A stretch of DNA of 64,000 bases from Lineus longissimus (GCF_910592395.1 NC_088325.1:4927501-4991500); one strand, 5' to 3'. Shown: positions 17,445 through 28,566, counted from the stretch's first letter. A program made the numbers and translations. Notes: generated from the letters alone by a model not told the origin.

Positions 17445-19508
17445 ATGGAACCTGAAAAATCACAGTTGAAATGTGGATTTGCTGTCATATCCAAGGATAT
17501 CGAGTGTGGTACTGACGCTTCATACCCCAATGACAAGAGTGTGATCCCCTTGAAACAATGTAAGAAGGACGTGTACTCCCATTTGATGCGTTGGATGTCC
17601 TCCAGGAAAGCCAGTCAAGTCAAAAGTGAATGGGAGCTCATAGCACTTCGTGCTGGCGTGTTTGATATGAGTTCTCCAGTTCTGGATACCACAATATGCC
17701 CGAACCACCGATACAAGTTGAGTTTATCATGGAATCAGCAAAGGAGATGCCAGCACCCACTTCATCAACCCTCTAAAACAAGTCGGAAGCCCAGAAAAGA
17801 TGGTGGTTCAGTTCATCGAGTGATGTCTCGGGAAATATACATCAAGTGGGGAGTTTTTGTCCCAGTTGGCTCAGGTAAGGGATCAGTCTCGAAATCACTG
17901 AAGTAGAAAAGAAGCAGTAGGCCTGTAATGATACCCACTCTGACTAAACCTAACTTTGGTGCAAAACCAACTGAGTGATAACGATTTACCACTTCACTTG
18001 TGTTCTTCCTAGAAAGTTGATTGGAGCCTTGGCTTTATGATCAGGAAGTCCCAGTTATGATTCCCTGCCAGTGCCACTGGAGGTGATGCTTCACTGCCGT
18101 ACAAAATCAGCATGGCCGGTCGCATTATCAAAACAAGTCTATCATCATCATCATGTCCTCACACTATTATATTGCACATCATATTATCATTACCCCCATA
18201 ATCTGGTGCCTTTTCAGCTCTGTGTAAAGGATGTGAGGCTAAACATCGAGTATCTGTGGCAAATGTAGAACCAGAAGTAGAACCACCTCATGGATACAGA
18301 GGTGAGTTGAATGAAAAAAAGGGGAGAAGATTCAGGGCAAGCCAAAGTGCATATTGGTTAATTCTGCCTGCAGCGACTGACTTACATGTAAGAAGGTCAC
18401 TGATGAGAGAGAAGGGACTAAGCTGAAAACCTTGATGCCATTCTGGCTCCCATCTCTTTGGCAATGAGGGATTCTAAGCTAAACCTGATTCTCCATCAAT
18501 ATCTTTTTTCAGTCCGCTGTTGCCTCTTCCTCTGTTCAACCAGAAAACCCAGAAAACTTAGAAAACCCAGCAGACGGGACAGAAGGGCAATCTCTCAAGT
18601 CAGATATACATGTAAATGTAGGCCATGAGGTAAGTGTTCAGTCATCGCATGGTTATTGAAGTTTTTTACTGCAAGCATTTCGAGCTGATTTGACTAGACC
18701 ACCAAGTACTTTACAGGGTGGCCTGAAACTGAAAATTGGTTCGGTACACATCCCAATACTCACAGCCAGCCGAACGAAAAGCGGAAATCAACAAAAGATG
18801 ATGCTGGTACGCAAGAGCAGCGAAAACCGGTGCAAAAAATGTCGATTTGTTCTATCTTTGTCCGCGAGAGGCGCTGCATTTCTGAGTTTGTTATATATCA
18901 TACACATACTTGCCAAATACTATGCTGATATTTTCAGGGAGGAGTTGGAGATGTTCAGTATCCAATTAAGATTCAATCAGCAAGTGGTGGTGAAGGTGAT
19001 GGATCTTCCTCTGAAACAGATTTGCTTATCAAGGTGAGATATGAACTTCTGAGAGCACAGTCGGATAGGGTGGTAAAATTATCCTTTCTGCTTCTAAAGT
19101 TTCGTGACCACTTTACGAGATGAGGTGTGTCACTTTTTACGTAATTGGTAAATGAACAGTATCAGAAGCTCTGTTAATGAGAACTTCATAGTGCATGATT
19201 GCCATTTGAAGACCTATGTTGCCTCTTTGCAGAGAGGCCACCCTCTATACAGCGGCCTTTCCAAAAAATATTATCTTATAAAATGTATTATCTGTTTTTT
19301 TCAGGGTCGCCACTTTTTACCAGGGAATGGTGGCTCGAGCCCTAGCACAGAGACTACTAGTGGGAATAATGATGCTCGTGATATACTAGACATCACGTGG
19401 GCCCCAACCCCAGCGCCAAAGAATTTTGAGCTTGCCACGCTGAATAGGTTTCTGCAGCAGGGAGGATGTGCACCAGTAGAAGGCCAGCTCCAAACTGCAA
19501 TTGGTTAA
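17445..19508 (+). CDS. Five-exon gene for a 299-residue Cys/His-rich protein, inside the TTAA element
   Basis: Exons by splice signals and phase: 17,445-17,874, 18,218-18,301, 18,544-18,629, 18,938-19,033 and 19,305-19,508. All introns begin GT and end AG, and the summed exons give 900 bases in one frame. Residues 1-150 are conserved-looking: KCGFAVISKDIECG, a WELIALRAGVFDMSSPVLD helix region, then Cys/His pairs ICPNHRYKL, RRCQHPLH and LCKGCEAKHR, which suggest a zinc-binding module. The rest is disordered and ends in WAPTPAPKNFELATLNRFLQ. AATAAA at 19,811 precedes an A-run at 19,830, a plausible poly(A) site or an old retrocopy tail. I recall 'ICPxHRxxLGxxW...CxHPxH' proteins in cnidarian and other invertebrate genomes without known function. 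A DNA-binding role in transposition is inference. The third exon's 5' boundary was chosen to keep phase. Confidence 0.75.
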
Positions 19509-20113
19509 AAAATGATTTTATAGCGATATCTTGGGATAAATTTGAACTTTGGCTTTCAGTAAACAATTGTAAATGCCAAGATAGATTTTCAATGTCAGTA
19601 TACTTAGTAGCGCTAATGTCAGTTTTGAACAACCAAGCCTGCTACTGGAAAGTGGGACTCTCTCCTGATACTATCCTGCACTTGGGCCTGACATGTAGTA
19701 CCGTAAATGAGGTGTTACTAGTATTGGTCCCTCCCTAGTAGTGGTTAGTAGTGGTTTGGCTATTGTCTGCAAAATAGCCTTTTTGCTATGTATCATTATA
19801 TTAGCTTGTAAATAAATCACCCATTTGTAAAAAAAAAAGTGTCCCTGCTTCTTAGGTGGCAGCACTGTCCTCTGCAGACAGGTACAAGTGTAGCATGTGG
19901 AAAGTTGTGATCTCTCCTAAGGGACTGGACAGTACCGTAACTCAGTTCATGAAAAACTTCTCCATTCCAGTACATGTATATGTACAATTTAGCCAATGCT
20001 AGAGCAACTCCAGGAGAACATTTCACCGCCAACCAACGGAATAAAAACTTCCAATAGCAGTACTCTGACGGTGCAGCCAACTGCAGGGTTGTCCTCATCA
20101 AACAGTAATTACA
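19509..20113. other. 3' untranslated and non-coding stretch
   Basis: No coding frame of note. It holds the likely 3' end of the upstream gene, with AATAAA at 19,811-19,816, and runs up to the edge of the inner transposon. Confidence 0.5.
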
Positions 20114-20116
20114 GTA

Positions 20117-23100
20117 TAGTAGGGGTGCCAAGGCCACCCAGTCCACAAAAACTGGGTCACGTCATGACATACTTTTGTTTCTAATATTTTTTTGTAGAGT
20201 GGATCATTCTGCATCAGATTCCAGAGGCCTGCTCGGGCAAATCCTCCGCGAAACTAATCTTTCAGCCTACTTTTGTATTTTCGGAGCAGTGGAAAATCGC
20301 CCCCAAATTTAGGGGTAGGGCAAATGTTATTGCATTTTTCAAAGGGTTCCACATAAATGTTTCCATCATATTTGGTATCTGTGGAAAGATTATAAGGTGT
20401 GCTACATTTTGAGATCAATTGTTTTCTAATTGGGTCAATTTGAGGTCAGCTAGAGGTCAAAAGGTCATGGGCGGAAGGGGTAAGTCAAAATCCACGGCTC
20501 TCTAAACTCTATGCCATGCTGTGCCCAAGTGAGTTAGACTATTGGAGGCCAACTAATGCAGAATTCTAGAGCACTCCAGTGGGTAGTTTTTTGATACCTA
20601 ACTAAGCAACAGGGGTAAAGGACTTATATTTTAACCCCCTTCAGTTTTGGGGCAAAATTTTGAAAATTGCTAAAAAATGAGCACCTTTCACTTATTAAAC
20701 TTAATGGTGCAGTTATTGATCACATTCATTTTCTATTCACAATAATGAACACTGGCAACTTTAATTCTATCATTTTTCACTTTATTAGTAATTCTTGTCA
20801 CAGTTTTTGCAAATTTAACCCCTTATGCCCTCTTCAGGTTCAAAGACTTGCCTAAGTCAAAATTGACGACAGAAAGATCATCTCACGATCAATAAAAACT
20901 TGATAGTGCATGATATAGTATATTTGTTTCATATGAAAGCAACAAATGGTTATGTATTTATACATGTATATGTATAGCAGAGTATTATATACCAGCAGGA
21001 CATGAACTTCTATCATCATAGTGGAACCAAAGTTTACAGCAATGGCAGATAAGAACAGTTAGCCTTGTTCTAAGAGTCAAGATACTCCTGGTCAATTTCA
21101 CTTGTAGGCCTATTGTCACAGTTGCGAGGGTCTCCACAGCACCTGCATGCAAGAGTGCAAGCGACTCTTGGTTGTGCTTTTCTACAAGGACAGTTAGACC
21201 TGCATCTTCCCTTCTGACAATTGCATTTCGTGCTCTGTAGAGACGGCTTCGGAGCTTTTGTCATCAAGCAGGCCATGAGAGCGCCACCGTGAAGTGTTCT
21301 CCCAAAGTCAGTCGCAGTGGGAAGCATTGGTGATGCAAAGGAAGCCCTTTTCCAAACCAAAGCCTGGTATAAAGCCCTCCTCAGATGCAAGTTGAATGCG
21401 TCACTCGTTGGTGGCAATGACCTTATGTCTGACTTCTTCGTTTGAAAGAGGTGGCAGCGCAGTTCATCAATTGACCCAGAGAAGTTCTTCTTTCCATACA
21501 GGGCACAGATAAACTTCCGCGAGGCCTCTTGTACATCATCACTGATTTCAATCCCAGATTCAGGCATCCCAAATTGGGCAAGTGGTTTCAAACTCTCGTT
21601 GCATTCTAGAGTAACTTTCAAGGCGCGTTTCTTTCCACATCTAAAGATGTAGCTTACACTCTCACAACCAGTCATTGCATACGTGGTGAGCATAGTCGAA
21701 GTGGTAAGATCTGTGTAGTTAGTTGCGAGAAACACTGAAATCCAGTGACATGGTATGTAAGTATCATCTTGCTTTCTAAACCATAGTTCGGTGAGACCAT
21801 CAATTCTGGAAACATGGTAAATGGCTAACAACAGCACATCAGTGTCAGTTGCTGAGATGATTGCTCTCTTGCACCCTTCATTCTGAGCCGAGTAGGCAAT
21901 ATGTGCGAATAACCTTGTGTCTGCCTCCTCGTGTTCATCACATACCAAGTCCTCAAGTTCTGTGGCACCTGCATTGGACACTTTCATAGCTGCTCCCTGA
22001 GACAGGCCTCCAAGAATAAGAGTACAGCCGCTGGGAATTTGCTGCCAATTGTCCGACCATGCCTTGTAGAGATATTCTTCAAGATTCTGTTTGTTCTGCT
22101 GGTTTGACACGAATATCTTCCAGTTTGGAAGCTTCAGATTATCATGCGGAATGTATATTTTGGAACTTTGAGCCTTTTTCTGCCTGCGTAACCTCTCTTC
22201 CATTTTCAAACTCTTCGTCGCGTCCATGTCATACCTATCACCTACTCTATGCACTACTTCACAGTCTTTCGGTTTGATCATCATGATTTTATGAAGGTAC
22301 TTGTTTGACAGCTCAAGAAAGGTTGTGCTGCCGCAGTCCTGGTACCGTTGGATGAATGCCATAAGATCAACAAAAAAAACTGTCTTCATCGAAGCTCCTG
22401 GCTCTGGTTCACTTCGTTCCTTCCATTCATCAGCCATTGCTGTCTTTAGCATCGTGGAATAGTCAGCCTTGTTCCCCTTTCTCATCGCAAAACCAGTGGG
22501 ATGCTCCGCGAGAATGTTCCTTACTTTATCACGCAACTGACACAAGAAGTAAACACTAGGCCTACAGTCACTCAAGAGCTTCGGTTCAATATCAGTCAAA
22601 AGCATTTCAAAAGCACTAGTTTCTTCATTTGTTGATTCTGAACTTTGACAGTTTTTCTGTGAGGAGACTGGTCTACGTTTCAGCATGTAGGAGCTCAAGC
22701 AACCTTTATGGTAACGAAAGTTGTCAGCAATCAAATCACCACAATCATCTCCATGACCCTGGATCTTGTTCAGCATTTGTTCGTCATCAAGTTCTTTTGC
22801 TTTGCAGTAAATCATTCTCTGTCTGTTTTCTGTAGCAATGAGGATCAGTATTCGATCATCCTTTTTCCCCCTGACCTTTTCACACACGAAACACACCTTT
22901 TTGAAATCAAAACTGCGGGAGCAAGATCTCGTACTCGTAGCCAACACCCTTGTTGATGATTTTGATTCTTGCTGTTGGTCATCCTTGGTACGCATCTTTT
23001 GTTCGACAGTCTTTTTATTTGTATATTTATTCCGGCAGACACTGTGGCATTTTGGTGTCTTTTTGAGGAACTCCTCCTTGCAGTTGACATCGGTAAATAA

Positions 23101-24521
23101 ACGACAAGCGATATTGTCATTGCGATTGTTAACCGCGTGCGACAATGCATCATAACCTCTCTCTGTAAGATGTTGCAGGGACTCGGATTTTCCCTTCTTC
23201 TGACATATTATGCATTTCGAATAGTCTGTTGATGGAGATGCTGGAGTCCCCTTTCTCTTCTTCTCAACGGGTAGTTTAGTCAGCGCTGACATCTGGTCTG
23301 CTGGGGTCTGCTTTCATACACTACACCTGATAAAAAGAGAGAGCAAAGTGAGTACGATGTGTAATTTTCACTGCTTCTAAGTTACAAGTAGCCTTATTAT
23401 CCCCTTCGACTCCTGGTGACCGCCCATTTGGGCTTCCGTACTTTGAGTTTATGTATATGTACCAGCGGCAGGGCCTATGTCCTAGCCTAGGAAACAAAAC
23501 GAAACTTACCAAAAGTCGACCACATTCTTGCCTCTTTCACATTATTGAGATACGATTTCTGTGAAACAGATGGAGACACATCCGTACAGGCCTAGCTATG
23601 TATGGATGTAACCTGTAGAGTAGCATAGTAGCATAGAGTAGCATCATGACCTGAGGCCATAATGATGCATGGGGGATATAGCAGTCACTTAGTTTACAAG
23701 AAGTAGCAATCAATTCTCACTCTTCTTCTCTTTTTTTTCATGTATGGTAGCCCGGAAGGATTCAGGAGAAGTCATATTCCAAGCATACATATCGGGCCTT
23801 ATAAGGGGATAAAAACTTGCAAGTAATATCACTAGAATCGAGAGAAAAGCAAGAAATGATGGAGATAAAGTTGCCACAATTCATTTTAAAAAATAAAACA
23901 TGAATGCAAACAATAAATGGATACCAAGTTTAAATAGTGAAAAATTGCTCATTTTTTAGCAATTTTCAAAATTTTGCCCCACAACTGAAGGGGTTAATAT
24001 TAAGGTCCTCTACCCCTGTTGCTTAGTTAGGTTTAAAAAAACTACCCACTGGAGTGCTCTAGAATTCTGCATTAGTTGGCCTCCAATAGTCTAACTCACT
24101 TGGGCACAGCATGGCATAGAAGTTAGAGAGCCGTGGATTTTGACTTACCCCTTCCGCCCATGACCTTTTGACCTCTAGCTGACCCCAAATTGACCCAATT
24201 AGAAAACAATTGATCTCAAAATGTAGCACACCTTATAAGCTTTCCACAGATACCAAATATGATGGAAACATTTATGTGGAACCCTTTGAAAAATGCAATA
24301 ACATTTGCCCTACCCCTAAATTTGGGGGCGATTTTCCACTGCTCCGAAAATACAAAAGTAGGCTGAAAAATTAGTTTCGCGGATGATTTGCCCGAGCAGG
24401 CCTCTGGAATCTGATGCAGAATGATCCACTCTACAAAAAAATATTAGAAACAAAAGTATGTCATGACGTGACCCAGTTGCTCCTGTTTTATGCACATTTC
24501 TGAGGTCTGGCACCCCTACTA
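20117..24521. mobile_element. 4.4-kb DNA transposon with ~570-base inverted repeats and GTA target duplication
   Basis: The inverted repeats run from TAGTAGGGGTGCCA at 20,117 to about 20,683, and from about 23,947 to 24,521 in reverse. They are mostly identical apart from small indels. GTA lies on both flanks (20,114-20,116 and 24,522-24,524), consistent with a 3-base duplication. The only large gene is the 740-residue protein at 21,070-23,292. Academ-type transposons are described with an XPG-like nuclease, a Cys8 cluster and 3-4 base duplications, and this element has those traits; I offer that class as tentative. Confidence 0.8.
21070..23292 (-). CDS. 740-residue transposon protein with PIN/XPG-like core and C-terminal cysteine cluster
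   Basis: The single intact frame starts at an ATG at 23,292. The N-terminal third has Cys pairs (CIICQKKG, CHSVCRNKY, VCFVCEKVRG) that may bind zinc. The core carries short acidic motifs in the order HEEADTRLFAHIAY, ISATDTDVLLLAIYH and MTGCESVSYIFRCGKK. These fit the PIN-like/FEN-XPG nuclease pattern of spaced acidic residues followed by a helix-hairpin-like segment. The end has eight or more cysteines in a CXC-type arrangement (CNCQKGRCRSNCPCRK). I recall the 'HEEADTR...DTDVL...TGCD' family as very numerous in invertebrate genomes. Here it is exactly framed by long inverted repeats, so it is probably the transposase or an essential transposition nuclease. The canonical 'TGCD' aspartate is Glu here (TGCES), which might affect activity. 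Confidence 0.82.
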   Translation of the reverse strand: MSALTKLPVEKKRKGTPASPSTDYSKCIICQKKGKSESLQHLTERGYDALSHAVNNRNDNIACRLFTDVNCKEEFLKKTPKCHSVCRNKYTNKKTVEQKMRTKDDQQQESKSSTRVLATSTRSCSRSFDFKKVCFVCEKVRGKKDDRILILIATENRQRMIYCKAKELDDEQMLNKIQGHGDDCGDLIADNFRYHKGCLSSYMLKRRPVSSQKNCQSSESTNEETSAFEMLLTDIEPKLLSDCRPSVYFLCQLRDKVRNILAEHPTGFAMRKGNKADYSTMLKTAMADEWKERSEPEPGASMKTVFFVDLMAFIQRYQDCGSTTFLELSNKYLHKIMMIKPKDCEVVHRVGDRYDMDATKSLKMEERLRRQKKAQSSKIYIPHDNLKLPNWKIFVSNQQNKQNLEEYLYKAWSDNWQQIPSGCTLILGGLSQGAAMKVSNAGATELEDLVCDEHEEADTRLFAHIAYSAQNEGCKRAIISATDTDVLLLAIYHVSRIDGLTELWFRKQDDTYIPCHWISVFLATNYTDLTTSTMLTTYAMTGCESVSYIFRCGKKRALKVTLECNESLKPLAQFGMPESGIEISDDVQEASRKFICALYGKKNFSGSIDELRCHLFQTKKSDIRSLPPTSDAFNLHLRRALYQALVWKRASFASPMLPTATDFGRTLHGGALMACLMTKAPKPSLQSTKCNCQKGRCRSNCPCRKAQPRVACTLACRCCGDPRNCDNRPTSEIDQEYLDS

Positions 24522-24524
24522 GTA

Positions 24525-25676
24525 GGAACTGCACCTTTGGTCAATTGGCTCCTTAGCAATGGAAGGTGTTACTAGTATGTGAAATGAGCACTTCTGCAAG
24601 GTACTTAGGAACAGGATCATCCCTGCATGGGTTGATAAAGATGTATTAGTAGGTCATACCACATGCCCTTCAGGTGCCTTAGCCATGGGGGGGGGGGGGG
24701 GGGGGGGGTCCAACCCTTACAACATGCTCTGGCAGCATGACACAGGCTAATGAATGGGTCAACATTAGCATCCTCACCAACAGGGGGGTTTCTTTAGGTT
24801 TTCGGACTGTAAGAAGGCCTACATGTAGCTTATTCAATTACGTTGCCATCAGGTAGGCCAAGGCCGAAATGTTATTTGAAATTCAAATCAGCATTTCAGG
24901 ACCTATGGGGCCCAATTCCCCAAAGGGCTTTCATCAAGGGCAAATTTGTAGTGATGAGCTTGTTCTTTTTTGGGGGGAAAAATGCAAGTGGAGTTATTTA
25001 CCGGTAGGCCTACTTAAAATAGGTTAGTAGGCCTAGGCATGGGGGGGTGATCATGGTGGTTGACAGTAACTACTAATCCTCATGGCCAGCACCAAGCATA
25101 AATTATGTGTTCATTATGCATTTATTTTATAATTCATCAAGTGTACAAAAGGTGGCAGCACTAGCCAATGAGTGTCATTTTGGTGGAAAATAGCACTTTT
25201 TCCTTGGTTTATCCTGGGAAAACAGTAAAAGCGGCCGGAAATTTTATTTCTGATTTTGAAAGTAGGTATCATTACCTTTATCATGTGCAAGCCACAGCAT
25301 TCAAAGACCTGCAGTGTTGGAGATATGAGCGTCGATAGAGAGCTCTTCCTAAGCACTGCCCCTAGGTATGCATAATTACTAGGCCTAGCACGACCAAAGT
25401 ATGAAGTGTTACTCAATGACCTGTTGCAGAATGGAAGATCTCATCAAATACTTCCATCATACAAAGGGGGAAAATCCAGCTATTTTTTTTAGTCTCTGCA
25501 GGAGTGCCCAACATTGACCCAAAAATACACAAAAAATAGGGGGAAAAAAGCTAAAACAAGCCCCCTAACTAGGCCTGCCCCCAACTCGGTTGCTAGTGAT
25601 TTTTGAGAGTCATCAATTGCTGTGTAATGATGTCTTAGTGGAAGGATCTTGCATACCTAATCTCGTTAAAAACGGT
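24525..25676. other. Non-coding right part of the TTAA element
   Basis: No convincing coding frame. A 20-odd-base G run lies near 24,688-24,708, and there are several AGGCCTA-type words. The inverted end of the outer element begins at about 25,676. Confidence 0.5.
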
Positions 25677-25729
25677 TGACCCCCCACCTTGCCACCCTCT
25701 GCATGGTGGTATCATGGACTGACACTTAA

Positions 25730-26809
25730 CTTGTGTAACTGATTTTTGTGTAAATTTTAGGTTGGTACCGTCTATGACTAGGCATTTTTATCCAACTGTT
25801 CTTGTGTTCATAGATGTCATAGGGCTAAATTTTGCCTCACCTGAAAGTTGGACTACTCACTAGTTTCATTTAGTCATTGTACCTGTTTGGAATGTAAAAT
25901 GTGTCTTTGGAGCATTATGTGCGATGCCAGAACTGCATACTAGGATGCTTCGTGTCAAGGTGACCAAGTGCGCTGCACTTTTCTCTTGGTTATATTTGTA
26001 TTAGAGAAGTGTTTTTGACAGCATTTCACTTGCGGAGTTGCAGTACGATTTTGTATTATTAAGACAATAGTAATTTTCTTGACCAGTTTTCATTATGATT
26101 CATGTTTGTTCATACTGTTTTGATGTGGACAGTCACAGGTTTTTGCCAGCGATTGGCAAAGGTTTACATATTGCAACGGTAGCTTGTTAACTGTTGGGGT
26201 TTTTCTTATGATGTTGTCAGTGGAGTTCTATTCCTAACCTACATTGTACATGTACCTTTTCCCTTCATTTATAATTGGTTATAGCTGATCTCTGTTTGAA
26301 TGTACAGCAGCTTAAGCACCTGCTGGGGTGAATGGCTTGTGAATCTCTGTGTGAATGTGTGTGTGATTTGTAATGAGATCTGGTTTAATTTGAGATTTTT
26401 GGGTATGGTTTTCCATCTTGTCACCATACATGTATGGAGTTTTGTCATTCTAATGATTATGATACTTTCTTTTTTGGGGTATTGATGGGGTTGGTGCGGT
26501 TGCCGTGCTGGGACAGGCGTGTGGGATCGTTACTCACATAGTCGGTCCTGTCATTGCACCCATGCTGCTCCATCTATGCCATCACTTGGGACTCCTCTTG
26601 ATTATTGGAACTCTACCTGACGATAATTTGGGTGTTTTGGTGTTGTGAGGGTAAGGTTTGGATGTTTCATCCATCATCCTCACTCATTTTTTTGTCACGT
26701 TTTGTGACTGGCGACCTTCATGTATATTATTTTCTGTATTTTGATAGGGTTTTTTGTATTTTGAATGTTTTGGCGTATGGCGGGAGCTATCATACGCTCG
26801 GGAGGGGGG
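25730..26809 (+). other. Second half of the gypsy 3' region, ending in a polypurine tract
   Basis: No coding frame. It closes with GGGAGGGGGG just before 26,810, which is what a plus-strand primer (polypurine tract) of an LTR element looks like. Confidence 0.55.
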
Positions 26810-27011
26810 TGATGTATGGTATCACCCTGTATGATCCCCTTCCCGCGCAATCCCGGAGACACCGGACGATAGCGCCGCCACGGCCAGATGCCGAACTTCG
26901 CTGTAATGGCTTGATGTACACACGTTCGAGTTGATGAGAAACATGGAATAAAAGTGATAGCCAACATCATATCTGAGTCTGATTTATCCCTACACGTAAC
27001 GGCAGATATCA
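26810..27011 (+). mobile_element. 3' LTR of the gypsy remnant (about 202 bases)
   Basis: It begins TGATGTATGG directly after the polypurine tract and ends GGCAGATATCA. AATAAA lies inside at 26,947, as expected for an LTR polyadenylation signal. The TGAT/ATCA ends are a short inverted pair. No second copy is in the window, so the boundaries rest on signals only. Confidence 0.7.
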
Positions 27012-27012
27012 T

Positions 27013-27297
27013 TCAGGCCGTATGTTCCACAAATTCTGTTGTGGTGTTGTCTTCCCCGGGGCCGGGGGCCATCGGAACCAATCTGGAGAAAAACACCCGC
27101 AGTTCGACGTGATATTTAAAGGCTTGGGACCCGGATCCCTTCGAGACTAGTATCTTCTTGAGTTGATTTACTATTAACGGGTGCGCTTCTTTCGTTAAAA
27201 ACATTTGCAAATCATGCTGTAATCGCACCGGGGGCCCGTAAACATACTTTTGGGCCGTCCGACCCTTTGGGCCAAAAATGTTCTCCAGACGAAACAT
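27013..27297 (-). CDS. Fragment adjoining the LTR, possibly the start of a Polinton-type polymerase
   Basis: A 94-residue frame begins with ATG at 27,297 and ends at a stop next to the LTR, so the natural C-terminus was probably removed by the retroelement. The sequence is basic and ends in YHVELRVFFSRLVPMAPG. That resembles a strand found near the N-terminus of some Polinton polymerase-type proteins. The match is weak and no catalytic motif is present. It could equally be an unrelated small virion protein. It lies upstream of nothing else on the minus strand, 180 bases from the penton gene's stop. Confidence 0.45.
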   Translation of the reverse strand: MFRLENIFGPKGRTAQKYVYGPPVRLQHDLQMFLTKEAHPLIVNQLKKILVSKGSGSQAFKYHVELRVFFSRLVPMAPGPGEDNTTTEFVEHTA

Positions 27298-27477
27298 GAT
27301 ACCTCTCGCCTCCCGTGTCCCTTTCTCGCGCGCCTATTCACAAGACTGTTTTGAGGATGATAATTTCGAGTTGAAAAACTGCCGTTTTAACGTTGACAGC
27401 GCCCTCATTACACTGACTAGCTACTAGTAATTCCGCCTACTATAAACAGAATTCAACTTAATGTTTTCTCCTCAAAA

Positions 27478-28566
27478 TTAGTTGTCGGCTCGCCTGCGTC
27501 TGAAGTGGAGCGTGCAAAGTACCTTCCCCCACTGAAATTTGACCGGTTCACCTGTCTCGTGGCGTATTTCCAAATCGATTTCATTGAAAAACGACCCATT
27601 CAGTGGAAGGTATCGCGGCCGCACGAAAGCGTGGCTCAGTTGCTTTCCTCGATTCCGCGGATCCACGGGCACGCTCCGCAAAAGCGGGGTGTATACATCA
27701 CCCACGGGTGTTGATTTGACGATGGATGAGTAGATGAACAGGTTGTACGCATTGAATTCCAAGTTTGGCTTGCGGTCTCCCTTGATCAAGTATCGCTTCG
27801 CCTGGTTGAGCGGCAGATTATCGGTGACCAAGCGGGCCGGGCTCACCGGAGCCTCGTCCGTCGAAGGACTCGCTGCCGCCCCTTGTATTTGCCCTTGTCC
27901 TTCGGTCGAGGGTGCGTCCTTTGTCCGCCTAGCGGTAGTTCCTTTGCTTCGTTTAGAACGCGACGGTCGTTGCGTTCGCCGTTTGCCCCCAACCACCAAT
28001 TTGTCTTCGGCAAAGGGTCCCTTGGTCGTGGCCACCGTTCCTTCGCTAAAAAAAAATTTGGTTCGAGAAAAACCCAACGCTTCGGCTAAATGAGTAGATA
28101 TTTCTACGGCCTCGCCCTCGAATAGAATTAGCTGCACGAACCCGGTTGCTGTCATGCGGAATTTTCCGGCCCATATTCTATTCGGTAAGTTCTCAAGGCG
28201 GGGTCGCCTCTCGTTTAAGCCTTGAATTAAATCTTCTACGGTTCCGTAATCCTGCACGGGTAGCCCGGCCGGGAGACAGGCTGTCAATGTCGTCGCCGGT
28301 ATAAGCGGTTGTCTTATGTCCGCTACGGCAACCTTGTATTCGCAACGTTGAGCGGGAAATGGCACTGTCCAGCTGTGCGGGAATGTAATTTCCACCAATG
28401 CAACTTCGACTTCGCCCGAGATTAAGCTGACATCTATGGGCTTCGGCAGCCGAACAACAAACTTGTTGGCTTTATTCTGAGGGAATCCAGCCGCTACCGG
28501 TGTATTTGATGGCAAGACCACAAAGCCTACATTAGTGACATTATGCGGGTCGTTTCTGGCGGCCAT
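27478..28566 (-). CDS. Penton-type (minor) capsid protein of a second Polinton/adintovirus-like lineage
   Basis: The 362-residue protein starts at an ATG at 28,566 and is intact. It opens with the family signature: GFVVLPSNTPVAAGFPQNKA, then VSLISGEVEVALVEITFPHS. It closes with LNAYNLFIYSSIV-type text (here EFNAYNLFIYSSIVKSTPVG), LLRSVPVDPRN, and VKFQWGKVLCTLHFRRR. This order matches Polinton/adintovirus minor capsid (penton) proteins as I know them, which form the vertices of the particle. A Lys/Arg/Ser/Thr-rich insert at about residues 190-245 breaks the middle of the fold and may be a surface loop. It has a higher GC content than the genes of region 1 and differs strongly in sequence from the capsid-type gene there, so the two are from separate lineages. 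Confidence 0.88.
   Translation of the reverse strand: MAARNDPHNVTNVGFVVLPSNTPVAAGFPQNKANKFVVRLPKPIDVSLISGEVEVALVEITFPHSWTVPFPAQRCEYKVAVADIRQPLIPATTLTACLPAGLPVQDYGTVEDLIQGLNERRPRLENLPNRIWAGKFRMTATGFVQLILFEGEAVEISTHLAEALGFSRTKFFFSEGTVATTKGPFAEDKLVVGGKRRTQRPSRSKRSKGTTARRTKDAPSTEGQGQIQGAAASPSTDEAPVSPARLVTDNLPLNQAKRYLIKGDRKPNLEFNAYNLFIYSSIVKSTPVGDVYTPLLRSVPVDPRNRGKQLSHAFVRPRYLPLNGSFFNEIDLEIRHETGEPVKFQWGKVLCTLHFRRRRADN

Larger units (their letters stand above)
16751..25725. mobile_element. 8.98-kb DNA transposon with TTAA target duplication and ~60-base inverted ends
   Basis: The left end (GTGTCAGTCCATGATACCAC, continuing to GGTGGCAAGGTGGGGGGTCA at about 16,811) recurs inverted at the right end, apart from an 11-base indel. 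TTAA stands at 16,747-16,750 and again at 25,726-25,729, an exact 4-base duplication. TTAA is the target of piggyBac and Kolobok elements; the terminal bases do not settle which. Inside are a spliced gene at 17,445-19,508 and a complete second transposon at 20,117-24,521. No piggyBac or Kolobok transposase is visible, so the element may be moved in trans or by an unrecognised protein. Confidence 0.82.

Noticed and set aside
22059-23155. Small frames on both strands near the 740-residue gene
   Set aside because: They overlap the long intact frame entirely and lack independent support.
24688-24708. Long G run as a regulatory quadruplex
   Set aside because: A plain homopolymer inside transposon DNA; several similar runs (38.5, 38.9, 44.1, 53.5 kb) show no shared context.
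27505-28093. Plus-strand frames of 60-120 codons
   Set aside because: Antisense shadows of the GC-rich penton-type gene.
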